Origin: Streptomyces sp. LBL
GTDB taxonomy: Bacteria; Actinomycetota; Actinomycetes; Streptomycetales; Streptomycetaceae
Direction of reading: 5' to 3'
NCBI RefSeq assembly: GCF_029893585.1
Contig: NZ_JARXYX010000026.1
Location: forward strand, 78,578-142,577
Length of the DNA: 64,000 nt
Shown piece by piece: positions 25,029-33,897 of the stretch (within the stretch, counting starts at the first letter, position 1; every line of letters starts with the position of its first letter). The notes under the pieces were generated by a model. It did not search any database. It was given only the letters and a program-made list of their open reading frames with translations, and was not told where the DNA came from. Both the position numbers and the translations under genes were made by a program.

Positions 25029-25280
25029 TCAGGGGCCGGTGCTGAGGCGTCGTACCAGGCCCGCGAACTCGTCCTGCTCGGCCGGGGTCAGCTCGACGGA
25101 CTCCCGGTGCGGGCCGACCTGACGCTGGTGCGGCAGCGCGGGCAGGGTCAGCGCGCGTCGGCGGGCGGCGTCGGTGCGACCGCGGCGGAGCATCACGGCC
25201 AGACCGATCCCCCAGGCGACGGTCACCAGGACGAGGAAAGTCATACCAAGGAGTTGGTAGACCGAGACGTGCTCAGGCAT
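25029..25280 (-). CDS. Small single-pass membrane protein
   Basis: The product has 83 residues from ATG 25280. One TM helix (MTFLVLVTVAWGIGLAVML, residues about 13-31) is followed by a basic stop-transfer RRGRTDAARRR and a cytosolic tail ending TPAEQDEFAGLVRRLSTGP. No family was recognised. It lies leftward, downstream of DUF6227 (convergent) and upstream of nothing. The intervening 24847-25028 holds GCGCACAGGCTGCGG-like imperfect repeats and no gene. Confidence 0.65.
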   Translation of the reverse strand: MPEHVSVYQLLGMTFLVLVTVAWGIGLAVMLRRGRTDAARRRALTLPALPHQRQVGPHRESVELTPAEQDEFAGLVRRLSTGP

Positions 25281-25412
25281 GCGTTCCAGTAGACACCACG
25301 GTCCGGGGCCGAAGTCCCGGACCGTGATGTATCTCGCATGTGCCGTGAACACCTCACAGTGTTCCAAAGGGGCCAGACTGCGTGTCCTGAGGCGCCCTCA
25401 TGGTCATGCCGC

Positions 25413-27524
25413 TTATGCCGCGACCGGCTGCTTCGGCTCGGCCGCCGCCACGGCGGTGCCCTCCTCCGCGGACGCGGAGACGGGCGCGGTGCCCGGTGCC
25501 GGCTTGCGCAAGCTCTTCAGTACGACGACCAGCGCGGTCGTGACGCAGACGCCGGCCGCGATGGCGACCAGGTAGAGGAACGGGTTGCCGATCAGCGGAA
25601 CCACGAAGATGCCGCCGTGCGGGGCGCGCAGCGTGGCGCCGAAGGCCATCGACAGGGCGCCGGTGACCGCGCCGCCGACCATCGAGGACGGGATGACCCG
25701 TAGCGGGTCGGCCGCGGCGAACGGGATCGCGCCTTCCGAGATGAAGGAGGCGCCCAGCACCCAGGCGGCCTTGCCGTTCTCGCGCTCGGTCTCGGTGAAG
25801 AGCTTGCCGCGCACGGTCGTCGCCAGCGCCATGGCCAGCGGCGGGACCATACCGGCCGCCATCACGGCCGCCATGATCTTCATCGCGGAGTCGCTGGGGC
25901 TCGCGACGGCGATACCGGCAGTGGCGAAGGTGTACGCGACCTTGTTGACCGGGCCGCCGAGGTCGAAGCACATCATCAGACCGAGCAGCAGGCCCAGCAG
26001 GACGGCGTTGCTGCCGGTGAGGCCGTTGAGCCAGTCGGTCATGCCCTTCTGCGCGGACGCGATGGGCTTGCCGATCACCACGAACATCAGGAACCCGACG
26101 ATCGCCGAGGAGATCAGCGGGATCACCACCACCGGCATGATGCCGCGCAGCGCCGCCGGGATGCCGACCTTCTGGATGGCCATCACCACGCCACCGGCGA
26201 TCAGACCGGCCGCCAGACCGCCGAGGAAGCCGGCGTTGATGGTGAGTGAGATCGCGCCGCCGACGAAGCCGGGCACGAGACCGGGGCGGTCCGCCATGCC
26301 GTACGCGATGTAGCCGGCCAGTACCGGGACGAGGAAGCCGAAGGCGACGCCGCCGATCTGGAAGAGCAGGGCGCCCCAGCTGTCCGCCTGGGTCCACACG
26401 AAGTGGTCCATGACCGACGGGGCGCTGTTGATCTTGTAGCCGCCGATCGCGAACCCGAGGGCGATCAGCAGACCGCCCGCCGCGACGAACGGGACCATGT
26501 AGCTGACGCCGGACATCAGCCACGTGCGGAGCTTGGCGCCGTAGCCCTCGGTGGAGTCGCCGGAGCGCTCGACGGGGGTGCCGGGGACGGAGCCCGCGGT
26601 GACCTCGCCGCGCTGGGCCTTCCCGCGCACCTCGGTGATCAGCTCGCCGGGGCGGTTGATGCCGGCCTTCACGCCGACGTCGACGGTCGGCTTCCCGGCG
26701 AAGCGGTCCTTGTCCCGTACGGGCACGTCGTGGGCGAAGATCACGCCGTCCGCCGCCGCGATGACCGCCGGGTCGAGCCGGGTGAAGCCTGCGGAGCCCT
26801 GCGTCTCCACGAGGAGTTCCACGCCCGCCTCACGGCCGGCGTTCTCCAGTGACTCGGCCGCCATGTACGTGTGGGCGATACCGGTCGGGCAGGAGGTGAC
26901 GGCGACGATACGGAAGGGACGCTCCGAGGAAGCGTCGGCGCCCTGGGTGTCCTTGGCGGCCTTGGCGGCCTTGGCGGCCTTGGCGTTCCCGGCGTCCTTC
27001 GCGTCGTCGGTACCCGTGGCGGCGCCGGCGGAGGCCGCCGCCGGCGCCGCCACGGAGTCTTCGGAACCGGCCGCGGCGGAGGGCTTCTCCCCGCGGATCA
27101 GCGCGGCCGCGGCGGTCGCGTCGTCCACCGAGCGCAGCGCGGCGGTGAACTCGGCGTTCATCAGCTGGCGGGCCAGTGAGGACAGGATCGTCAGGTGGGC
27201 GTCGTCCGCGCCGGCCGGCGCGGCGATCAGGAAGATCAGGTCGGCGGGGCCGTCCGCGGCGCCGAAGTCGACACCGGAGGCGCTGCGCCCGAAGGCGAGC
27301 GTCGGCTCGGTGACATGCTCGCTACGGCAGTGCGGGATGCCGATGCCGCCGTCGAGGCCGGTCGGCATCTGCGCCTCACGGGCGGCCACGTCGGCGAGGA
27401 AGCCCCCCAGGTCGGTCACCCGGCCCAGGGCCACCATGCGCTCGGCGAGGGCACGCGCCGCCGCTTCCTTGCTGTCGGCGGACAGGTCGAGATCGACCAG
27501 GTCCGCGGTGATCATCTCGCTCAT
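25413..27524 (-). CDS. fruA: Fructose-specific PTS permease EIIABC
   Basis: The product has 703 residues. The EIIA domain (1-145) has phospho-His65 in GIGIPHCRSEHV. A low-complexity Ala/Lys linker (about 148-200, including four AAK units) follows. The EIIB domain has phospho-Cys212 in VAVTSCPTGIAHTY. EIIC runs from about 330 (LMSGVSYMVPFVAAGGLLIA) with eight or more helices. It imports fructose and phosphorylates it to fructose-1-phosphate. The start ATG overlaps the preceding small ORF as ATGA. It is the last gene of the fru operon. Confidence 0.95.
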   Translation of the reverse strand: MSEMITADLVDLDLSADSKEAAARALAERMVALGRVTDLGGFLADVAAREAQMPTGLDGGIGIPHCRSEHVTEPTLAFGRSASGVDFGAADGPADLIFLIAAPAGADDAHLTILSSLARQLMNAEFTAALRSVDDATAAAALIRGEKPSAAAGSEDSVAAPAAASAGAATGTDDAKDAGNAKAAKAAKAAKDTQGADASSERPFRIVAVTSCPTGIAHTYMAAESLENAGREAGVELLVETQGSAGFTRLDPAVIAAADGVIFAHDVPVRDKDRFAGKPTVDVGVKAGINRPGELITEVRGKAQRGEVTAGSVPGTPVERSGDSTEGYGAKLRTWLMSGVSYMVPFVAAGGLLIALGFAIGGYKINSAPSVMDHFVWTQADSWGALLFQIGGVAFGFLVPVLAGYIAYGMADRPGLVPGFVGGAISLTINAGFLGGLAAGLIAGGVVMAIQKVGIPAALRGIMPVVVIPLISSAIVGFLMFVVIGKPIASAQKGMTDWLNGLTGSNAVLLGLLLGLMMCFDLGGPVNKVAYTFATAGIAVASPSDSAMKIMAAVMAAGMVPPLAMALATTVRGKLFTETERENGKAAWVLGASFISEGAIPFAAADPLRVIPSSMVGGAVTGALSMAFGATLRAPHGGIFVVPLIGNPFLYLVAIAAGVCVTTALVVVLKSLRKPAPGTAPVSASAEEGTAVAAAEPKQPVAA

Positions 27525-27991
27525 CGCGGGTTCCTTCGCACGCGTATCGCCCGGGGAGTGGGGTGGGCGGGGACGGGGGTGGGGACGGGGGTGCAGTGTG
27601 CCGTTGCGGGATGGGGCGATCGGGGGACATCTGTGTCGGTGAAGGCGGGGCCGGGGAAACCTCGCCTCCCCAGGGCGGCAGGGCGGTTCGGGTGGACCTG
27701 CTGCCCGTCGTCGGCGGCGAGTAACAGGGAGCCTCGCCGCTCCAGGACCGGTTCCGAGAGGAGCGCGGCGGGCGCGGCGGGCGTGATGACTGTGGCGGCC
27801 GTGGCGGTCCTGATGGCCGTCGTGGCCGTGGCGGCTGTCGCCGTCGCCGTCGGGATGGCCGCCGTGGCCGTGATGGCCCTGGCGGTCGTCGCCGTCGGGC
27901 GAGGCGCCGTGGTGATCGCAGCTGTCGTGGTGACCGCCGACGTCGCCGCTGTCGTGGTGATCGCCGTTTTGGGGGTCGTACGAGGATTCAT
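27521..27991 (-). CDS. Thr/Ala-rich low-complexity ORF coupled between fruK and fruA
   Basis: The ORF has 156 codons. Its ATG overlaps the fruK stop (ATGA, 27991-27988) and its TGA overlaps the fruA start (ATGA, 27524-27521), so it fills the gap exactly and would be translated by coupling. The first ~75 residues are repeats of Thr, Ala and Ile (AITTTAATSAVTTTAAIT); the rest is Pro-rich without a fold. It is encoded by degenerate ACG-GCC-type triplets. It may be a real linker protein, an expanded repeat, or a spacer kept open to maintain coupling. No homologue is known to me. Confidence 0.45.
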   Translation of the reverse strand: MNPRTTPKTAITTTAATSAVTTTAAITTAPRPTATTARAITATAAIPTATATAATATTAIRTATAATVITPAAPAALLSEPVLERRGSLLLAADDGQQVHPNRPAALGRRGFPGPAFTDTDVPRSPHPATAHCTPVPTPVPAHPTPRAIRVRRNPR

Positions 27992-28935
27992 GAGATGGGC
28001 TCCGTCAGTACACGATCCACCGGCACCTCGGCCGTGACCGTCACCGCTGCCGGGTCCAGGTCGGCCGGTGTCGGCATCACGCTGCCGGGCAGTTGGACGG
28101 CCGCCGCGCCGTGGGCGACCGCGGAGGCCAGGGCTTCCGGGCCGCTGCCGCCGGCGATCAGGAAACCGGCGAGGGAGGAGTCACCGGCGCCCACATTGCT
28201 GCGTACGACGTCCACGCGGGCGCTGCCGAACCAGGAGCCCGCGCCGTCCACGAGCAGTTGCCCGTCGGCGCCCAGGCTCGCGAGTACGGCGCGCGCGCCC
28301 ATCTCGCGCAACTCCTCGGCCGCCTTCACCGCGTCGCCCACCGTGGACAGGGGGCGCCCGACGGCTTGCGCGAGCTCCTCGGCGTTGGGCTTCACCACGT
28401 CGGGCCGCTCGCGCAACGCCTCCAGGAGCGCGGGCCCCGAGGTGTCCAGCGCGATGCGCTTGCCCGCGGCGTGCGCCCGGGCGACGAGCGCCGCGTACCA
28501 GGACGGCGCGAGCCCCCGTGGCAGGCTTCCGCAGCAGGCGATCCAGTCCGCGTCGCCCGACTGCGCGCGGACCGTTTCCAGGAGCAACTCCTGCTCCTCC
28601 AGCGACAGTTCGGGACCCGGCGCGTTGATCTTCGTGAGGACACCGTTGGACTCCGCGAGCGCGATGTTCGAGCGGGTGGCTCCGGCGACCGGTACCGGCG
28701 CGACCTCGATGCCCTGCGCGTCGAGCAGGTCGGCGACGAGTGCGCCCGGCGCACCACCCAGGGGCAGTACCGCGACCGTGCGCTGTCCGGCGGCCGAGAC
28801 CGCGCGTGAGACGTTCACGCCCTTGCCGCCCGGGTCCATGCGCTCGCCGGTGGCGCGGATGACCTCGCCACGGTCCAGCGAGGGAACCTCGTAGGTGCGG
28901 TCCAGGGACGGGTTCGGGGTGACGGTGAGGATCAT
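27988..28935 (-). CDS. fruK: 1-phosphofructokinase
   Basis: The product has 315 residues from ATG 28935, overlapping the fruR stop as ATGA. PfkB-family signatures: ILTVTPNPSLDRTYEV at the start, GGKGVNVSRAVSAAG near residue 37, ALDTSGPALLEAL, VKPNAEELAQAVGR, and the catalytic NVGAGDSSLAGFLI near residue 245 (the base Asp in GAGDS). It converts fructose-1-phosphate, the FruA product, to fructose-1,6-bisphosphate with ATP. Confidence 0.95.
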   Translation of the reverse strand: MILTVTPNPSLDRTYEVPSLDRGEVIRATGERMDPGGKGVNVSRAVSAAGQRTVAVLPLGGAPGALVADLLDAQGIEVAPVPVAGATRSNIALAESNGVLTKINAPGPELSLEEQELLLETVRAQSGDADWIACCGSLPRGLAPSWYAALVARAHAAGKRIALDTSGPALLEALRERPDVVKPNAEELAQAVGRPLSTVGDAVKAAEELREMGARAVLASLGADGQLLVDGAGSWFGSARVDVVRSNVGAGDSSLAGFLIAGGSGPEALASAVAHGAAAVQLPGSVMPTPADLDPAAVTVTAEVPVDRVLTEPIS

Positions 28936-29693
28936 GCGCGCACTACCTCCGTGCCGCCGCGCTCGATCGCGGTGGCGTCTTCGGGGCTCAGCCCGCTGTC
29001 AGTGATCAGCAGGTCCACGTCGCTCAGGCCGCCGAAGCGGGCGAAGTGCTCCTGGCCGTGCTTGGCGGAGTCGGCGAGCAGCACCACACGGCGGGCCGCG
29101 GCCATCGCCGCCCGCTTCACCGCGGCCTCCGCGAGGTCGGGGGTGGTCAGGCCATGCTCGGCGGAGAAGCCGTTGGCCGCCACGAAGAGGACATCGGCGC
29201 GGATCTCGCCGTACGCCCGCAGCGCCCACGCGTCCACGGCGGCGCGCGTACGGTGCCGTACACGCCCCCCGACGAGGTGGAGCTGGATGCCGGGGTGGTC
29301 CGCGAGGCGGGCCGCGATCGGCAGGCTGTGCGTGACGACGGTGAGCGATACCTCGAGCGGAATGGCGGCGGCCAGGCGGGCGACCGTCGTTCCGGCGTCG
29401 AGGACCATCGTGCCCTCGGTCGGCAGCTCGGCGAGGGCGGCCTTGGCGATGCGGTCCTTCTCGTCGGCCGCCGTCGTCTCGCGCTCGGCGAGGTCCGGCT
29501 CGAAGTCGAGGCGGCCGGCCGGGATGGCGCCGCCGTGCACCCGGCGCAGGAGGCCGGCGCGGTCGAGGGACTTCAGGTCCCGGCGGATCGTCTCCGCCGT
29601 GACCTGGAACTCCTCCGCCAGCGACACGACATCCACTCGGCCGCCGTCCCGGGCGAGCCGGAGGATCTCCTGCTGCCGCTCCGGTGCGTACAT
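28932..29693 (-). CDS. fruR: DeoR-family repressor of the fructose operon
   Basis: The product has 253 residues from ATG 29693. The N-terminal DeoR helix-turn-helix (PERQQEILRLARDGGRVDVV, then VSLAEEFQVTAETIRRDLKS) is followed by LLRRVHGGAIPAG. The C-terminal sugar-phosphate sensor carries VLDAGTTVARLA and VVTHSLPIAARLADH, and ends in ITDSGLSP. The ligand is probably fructose-1-phosphate. It is the first gene of fruR-fruK-ORF-fruA, all overlapping by four bases, so it should autoregulate. Confidence 0.93.
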   Translation of the reverse strand: MYAPERQQEILRLARDGGRVDVVSLAEEFQVTAETIRRDLKSLDRAGLLRRVHGGAIPAGRLDFEPDLAERETTAADEKDRIAKAALAELPTEGTMVLDAGTTVARLAAAIPLEVSLTVVTHSLPIAARLADHPGIQLHLVGGRVRHRTRAAVDAWALRAYGEIRADVLFVAANGFSAEHGLTTPDLAEAAVKRAAMAAARRVVLLADSAKHGQEHFARFGGLSDVDLLITDSGLSPEDATAIERGGTEVVRA

Positions 29694-29713
29694 GTCCGTT
29701 CGCCTCCGACCTG

Positions 29714-29791
29714 TGCCCGAACTTGTGGTTTCGTCAGGGACGCTACGCCCGGATTTCCGGAAAGTAAACAGGTTCGGACGTCATTCGGGCA
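29714..29791 (-). promoter_or_regulatory. Upstream region of the fru operon with dyad
   Basis: TGCCCGAA at 29714-29721 is matched by its exact complement TTCGGGCA at 29784-29791, with GTTCGGAC between them (29772-29779). These are 20-100 bases ahead of the fruR start and could be FruR half-sites; the assignment is inference. Confidence 0.35.
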
Positions 29792-29820
29792 TGAACGGAC
29801 TTCCGGGCGGATACGAAAGA

Positions 29821-29844
29821 CCCGGCACCGTTTCCGGCGCCGGG
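29821..29844 (-). terminator. Terminator of the DHA2 exporter gene
   Basis: On the minus strand CCCGGCGCCGG-AAA-CGGTGCCGGG is followed by TCTTTC, forming a stable stem with one mismatch and a short U-rich end, 251 bases after the exporter stop. Confidence 0.6.
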
Positions 29845-29977
29845 CCCTTCCCATCCGGGGCTCAGGACAGAGCCCCGGCCTCCCGCGGCTCAGGGCCGCC
29901 CGCGGCTCAGGACGCGAGCCCGGGCCTCCCGCGGCTCGGACATGAGCCCATGCCTCCCACGACTCAGGGCCACCCGC

Positions 29978-30100
29978 AGCTCAGCCCCGAACCAGCCCAC
30001 CCCCGCCCCAGCCCACCCGCAGCTCAGCCCCGAACCAGCCCACCCACGAACCCGGCCCACCCGCAGCCCACCCACGAACCCGGCCCACCCGCGCCTCAGC
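29978..30100. repeat. Imperfect CAGCCCACCC-type repeats
   Basis: GAACCAGCCCACCC / GAACCCGGCCCACCCGC units recur through 29978-30100, immediately after the exporter gene. The wider gap 29694-30095 otherwise holds the fru upstream region and the hairpin at 29821 and shows no gene. Confidence 0.75.
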
Positions 30101-31757
30101 CCACGAGCTCGGGCTTCTTCACCTCCGCCTCCGCCTCCGCCTCCGCCTCCGCCTCCGCCTCCGCAAGGCTCGCCTCGTCCCCTTCCACATGCTGCGCCGG
30201 CCGCTTCGGCAGGGCGAACATCAGCAGGAAGATCACGCCCATCACGGCGGCCACCCAGCCCAGCGCGTGCGAGAAGGCGTCGACGAAGGCCGGGCCCACC
30301 TGGGCGGGCAGCAGTCCGTCGCCGATCTCGCCGAAGTAGACGACCGACACCAGACCGAGCCCCAGCGCGTTACCCATCTGCTGCACGGTGTTGATGAGAC
30401 CCGACGCCGAACCGGAGTGCTCGCGCGGCACGTCCGAGAGCACCGCGTCCGTCAGCGGCGCGACGATCAGCCCCATCCCCACGCCCATCACGACCAGCGG
30501 CAGGGCCATCTGCCAGGACGCGATACCGAGGCCGTAGTGCTCGGACTCCCAGATGTAGAGCAGTACGCCCGTCCCCATCAGCAGCGCGCCTGCCTGCAGC
30601 ACCTTGCGCCCGAAGCGCGGGACCAGCTTCTGGACCGACAGACCGGCCGCCGTCGACACGGCGATCGAGAACGGGACGCCTGTCAGCCCGGCCTTCAGCG
30701 GGCTCCAGCCCAGGCCCGTCTGCATGTACAGGGTCCACACCAGGAAGAAGATGCCCAGTCCGACACCGAAGACGGTCTGCACGGCGATGCCGGCGGCGAA
30801 GCTCTTCACCTTGAACAGCGACAGTTCGATCAGCGGGGAGCCGTCGCGCGCCGCCTTGCGCTTCTCGTACGCCACCAGCGCACCGAAGACGCCGAACGCG
30901 CCGGCCATCGAGACGTACCCCCACAGCGGCCAGTCCAGCTCGCGGCCGCGGGTGAGCGGGTAGAGCAGCATCAGCAGGCCGAGGATGACGAGGGCGACGC
31001 CGACGAGGTCCAGTTTCAGCGCCTTCGGCGCCTTCGACTCGGTGATGAAGCGACGGCCGAGGATGAGGCCCGCGACACCGACCGGCAGGTTGATGAGGAA
31101 GATCGGCCGCCATTCCAGTCCGAACAGGTTCCACTCGGTCAGCAGCGCGCCGAGCAGCGGGCCGGAGACGGCGCCCAGGCCGACGATCGCCCCGAAGAGA
31201 CCGAACACCTTGCCGCGTTCGTGCGCCGGGAAGGTGGCGTGCACGATCGACAGGACCTGCGGCACCATCAGCGCCGCCATGCCGCCCTGCAGGATGCGGG
31301 AGGCGACCAGCATCTCCGGGTTCGCGGCGAAGCCGCACAGCGCGGAGGCGATCGTGAAGCCGCCGATACCGATCAGGAACAGCCGTTTGCGGCCGTGGAT
31401 GTCACCGAGACGTCCGCCGGTGATCAGACCGGCGGCGAAGGCGAGCGCGTAGCCGGCCGTTATCCACTGGATCTGACTGACGGAGGCGCCCGCGTCCTTC
31501 TGGATGGACGGGATGGCGATATTGACGATCGTGACGTCGACGAGGTCCATGAAGGCCGCGGTCATCACGATGGCGAGGGCGAACCAGCGTCGCCGGTCGG
31601 CCGCCGGGGTCGGACCCGAGGCCGGGTCAGAGTCCGAGGCCAGGTCAGGGTCCGAGGCCAGGTCAGGGTCCGAGGCCAGGTCAGAGTCCGAGGCCAGGTC
31701 AGAGTCCGGGTCAGGGTCAGGAGCCGGGCTGTCCACGAGGGTGTCGGTGGAGGTCAT
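30096..31757 (-). CDS. DHA2-family (EmrB/QacA-type) multidrug exporter
   Basis: The product has 553 residues from ATG 31757. The N-terminal ~50 residues are Asp/Ser/Leu/Ala repeats (18-bp DNA repeat at 31622-31715). About 14 helices follow from WFALAIVMTAAFMDLVDVTI, with the drug-exporter motifs VDVTIVNIAIPSIQ, GGRLGDIHGRKRLFLIG, and LGAVSGPLLGALLTEW (motif C). The C-terminus is an (Ala-Glu) repeat from GCCTCC units (30122-30164). It probably effluxes cationic or amphiphilic drugs by proton antiport. The TetR gene that would control it, 20 bases upstream, is truncated. Confidence 0.9.
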   Translation of the reverse strand: MTSTDTLVDSPAPDPDPDSDLASDSDLASDPDLASDPDLASDSDPASGPTPAADRRRWFALAIVMTAAFMDLVDVTIVNIAIPSIQKDAGASVSQIQWITAGYALAFAAGLITGGRLGDIHGRKRLFLIGIGGFTIASALCGFAANPEMLVASRILQGGMAALMVPQVLSIVHATFPAHERGKVFGLFGAIVGLGAVSGPLLGALLTEWNLFGLEWRPIFLINLPVGVAGLILGRRFITESKAPKALKLDLVGVALVILGLLMLLYPLTRGRELDWPLWGYVSMAGAFGVFGALVAYEKRKAARDGSPLIELSLFKVKSFAAGIAVQTVFGVGLGIFFLVWTLYMQTGLGWSPLKAGLTGVPFSIAVSTAAGLSVQKLVPRFGRKVLQAGALLMGTGVLLYIWESEHYGLGIASWQMALPLVVMGVGMGLIVAPLTDAVLSDVPREHSGSASGLINTVQQMGNALGLGLVSVVYFGEIGDGLLPAQVGPAFVDAFSHALGWVAAVMGVIFLLMFALPKRPAQHVEGDEASLAEAEAEAEAEAEAEVKKPELVG

Positions 31758-31777
31758 GTCGTCAAGCTATGACCTCA

Positions 31778-32306
31778 TTAGGTCAGGCCATGTCCTACTT
31801 CCCTATCGGACAGGCGCGGGCGTTGCTCTGTCGCGTCCCCGGCATCCGCGACCATGCGAACGAGGGTGTCGACGAGCTCGTCGGCGGTGATGTGCCACTT
31901 GTCCGTGTCGAGGTGGCCGCTGAGTTCCATGCCCGCGATGCCGTGGGCGCTGGTGAGCAGCAGGGCGCCGTAGTGCCGTGCGTCCTGCTCCCCCACGAGG
32001 GCGGCGACGACGGGCAGGAACTCGTCCTGGAAACGTTCGGCCGCGCGGTCGGCTGCGGCCGGGTCGCCCTCCGGTCCGCAGAGCTGGAGCTGAAGCCGGA
32101 CGCGATCGAGCCCTTCACCGCGCCGTCCGGGACCGCGTCGACGCGGCCTGAACAACATCTGGTACAGGTGCGGCTGGTCCCGGCCGACGCCGATGAGGGC
32201 GCGGAGGGTGCCGCACAGCTTCTCGGAGGCCGACAGGGCCGGGTCGGCCCGCAGGGCGCGCACCTGGTCGCCCAGATGACCCCGGAGCATGACGAACGCT
32301 ACGGCG
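31778..32306 (-). pseudogene. TetR regulator lacking its DNA-binding domain
   Basis: The frame encodes only the C-terminal ligand domain of a TetR regulator: MLRGHLGDQVRALRADPALS, KLCGTLRALIGVGRDQPHLY, and LLLTSAHGIAGMELSGHLD. The upstream HTH is missing; the sequence beyond about 32300 belongs to a different gene on the other strand. It ends 20 bases before the exporter start, the normal position of a local repressor. A domain-only protein could be made from internal starts but would not bind DNA. Confidence 0.75.
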
Positions 32307-32557
32307 GCCTGGTCACGGCGACCAACACGCTGATGACCTCGGGCACCGCATCGGGCCTGACCGCCGACGCCGCCGCCCGGGTCATCGCGAAGGCCGTGAC
32401 GACCCGCAGACCGCGCACCCGCTACACCGTCGGTCGGGATGCCGCCCTGATCACCCGCCTGACCCGGATACTGCCCGACCGCACGCTCGACCGCATCCTC
32501 ACCGCCAACCTGCGCCGCCACTACCCGAAGGCAGTCACGCCCGCCTACAGCGGCTGA
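32282..32557 (+). pseudogene. 3' fragment of a short-chain dehydrogenase gene
   Basis: About 92 codons encode the C-terminal tail typical of SDR oxidoreductases: HDERYGGLVTATNTLMTSG, ADAAARVIAKAVTTRRPRTR, YTVGRDAALITRL and LPDRTLDRILTANLRRHYPK. The Rossmann domain and catalytic YxxxK are absent. The fragment begins inside the truncated tetR on the opposite strand, so a deletion removed both 5' halves. A 13-bp hairpin follows. Confidence 0.75.
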
Positions 32558-32636
32558 CGAACAACGTGGTGTTCGCGCTGCCCGCCGACGGCCGCTGACA
32601 ACTCTCCGGTTCCGGTTCCGGTTCCGATCCCGAGGC

Positions 32637-32675
32637 GCGGGGGCGGCTTCGGCCCAGATCCCAAGCCGCCCCCGC
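32637..32675 (+). terminator. Hairpin terminator
   Basis: Perfect 13-bp arms (GCGGGGGCGGCTT and complement) around a 13-base loop lie 79 bases after the dehydrogenase fragment; it is probably that gene's original terminator. Confidence 0.75.
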
Positions 32676-32694
32676 CCGGCGCCCACTGGCTCGT

Positions 32695-32730
32695 CACCAC
32701 CACCACCACCACCACCACCACCACCACCAC
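32695..32730. repeat. (CAC)12 trinucleotide tract
   Basis: Twelve uninterrupted CAC units lie between the dehydrogenase fragment and the WYL regulator. A (GGTTCC)n run lies at about 32607-32626. Confidence 0.95.
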
Positions 32731-32805
32731 GAGCGCCGTGGTCACACTGGTTCTGCGGCATCCTCGAACTCATGACGACGGAACACTCATGACAGCGGAA
32801 CACTC

Positions 32806-33888
32806 ATGACGACGGACACTCCGGCCCGGCTCCTCCAACTCCTCTCCCTCCTGCAGACGCCCCGCGAATGGCCCGGCGGAGAGCTCTCCGAGCGACTCGG
32901 GGTGTCCCGCCGTACGGTCCGACGGGACATCGACCGGCTCCGGGAACTGGGCTATCCCGTACAGGCGACCAAGGGGGCGGACGGCGGGTACCGGCTTGTC
33001 GCAGGGAAGGCGATGCCGCCGCTCGTCCTCGACGACGAGGAGGCCGTGGCGATCGCGGTCGGGCTGCGGGCCGGCGCCGGGCACGCGCTGGAGGGCGTGG
33101 ACGAGGCGTCCGTACGGGCGCTGGCCAAGCTGGAACAGGTCCTGCCCTCCCGGCTGCGCCACCGCATCTCCACCCTCCAGGCCGCGACCACGCCGCTGAC
33201 CAGCGGGGACGGGGCGAGCATCGCGCCCGAGACGCTGATCGTGATGGCCTCCACGGTGGCCGGGCAGGAGCGGCTGCGGTTCGCCTACCGGGCGCGGGAC
33301 GGGGTCGAGTCGCGGCGCATGGTCGAACCGTGCCGGCTGGTGTCGACCGGGCGGCGGTGGTACCTCGTGGCGTACGACCTCGATCGCGGCGACTGGCGTA
33401 CGTTCCGCGTCGACCGGGTGAGCGCGCCCTTCGCGACCGGGGCGCGGTTCGCTCCGCGGGAGTTGCCGACCGGGAGCGCGGCGGAATACCTCCGCCGGTC
33501 GATGTACGGCGGCCGGCAGGAGACGTACGACTTCACGGTCACGTTCGACGCACCGGCCGAGGCGGTCGCCGCGCGGGTCCCCGAATGGCTGGGCGTACCG
33601 GAGGCCATCGACGGAGGGCGATGTCTCCTACGGGGCTCCGTGGGCGACGCCGTGGACCGGCTGGCGGTGCGCCTGGCGATGCTCGGATTCGATTTCAGCG
33701 TGCGGGAGCCGGAGGAACTGGCTCGGTGCGTACGGGAGTTGGGTGAGCGATTGGTTCGGGCGGGGGGTGAGGTGAGCGGTGCAGCGCCGGGCGCCACGGA
33801 ATCTGCCGATGGTGCGGCGACGGCACCGACGAAAGTCGAGGGTCGCGATCTCCGTTCGTCGGGGGTCCGGGGACAGCATCGTCCCTAG
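32806..33888 (+). CDS. WYL-domain (YafY/DeoR-like) transcriptional regulator
   Basis: The product has 360 residues from ATG 32806. The N-terminal winged HTH (RLLQLLSLLQTPREWPGGEL, then SERLGVSRRTVRRDIDRLRE) is followed by the linker GYPVQATKGADGGYRLVAG. The WYL domain carries RRMVEPCRLVSTGRRWYLVA with Trp185-Tyr186-Leu187 and the closing DWRTFRVDRVSAP. A C-terminal WCX-like extension runs to about residue 320, followed by a low-complexity tail. WYL domains sense nucleic acid or other ligands. It lies 9 bases before the histidine kinase gene. Confidence 0.9.
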   Translation: MTTDTPARLLQLLSLLQTPREWPGGELSERLGVSRRTVRRDIDRLRELGYPVQATKGADGGYRLVAGKAMPPLVLDDEEAVAIAVGLRAGAGHALEGVDEASVRALAKLEQVLPSRLRHRISTLQAATTPLTSGDGASIAPETLIVMASTVAGQERLRFAYRARDGVESRRMVEPCRLVSTGRRWYLVAYDLDRGDWRTFRVDRVSAPFATGARFAPRELPTGSAAEYLRRSMYGGRQETYDFTVTFDAPAEAVAARVPEWLGVPEAIDGGRCLLRGSVGDAVDRLAVRLAMLGFDFSVREPEELARCVRELGERLVRAGGEVSGAAPGATESADGAATAPTKVEGRDLRSSGVRGQHRP

Positions 33889-33897
33889 GATGACAAG

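Noticed and set aside
28951..30339. 462-codon rightward frame over fruR
   Set aside because: Ser/Arg-rich shadow; the reverse strand encodes the DeoR regulator with clear motifs.
32806..33888. Natural-product cluster regulator role for the WYL gene
   Set aside because: No biosynthetic enzymes (PKS, NRPS, terpene synthase) occur anywhere in the window.
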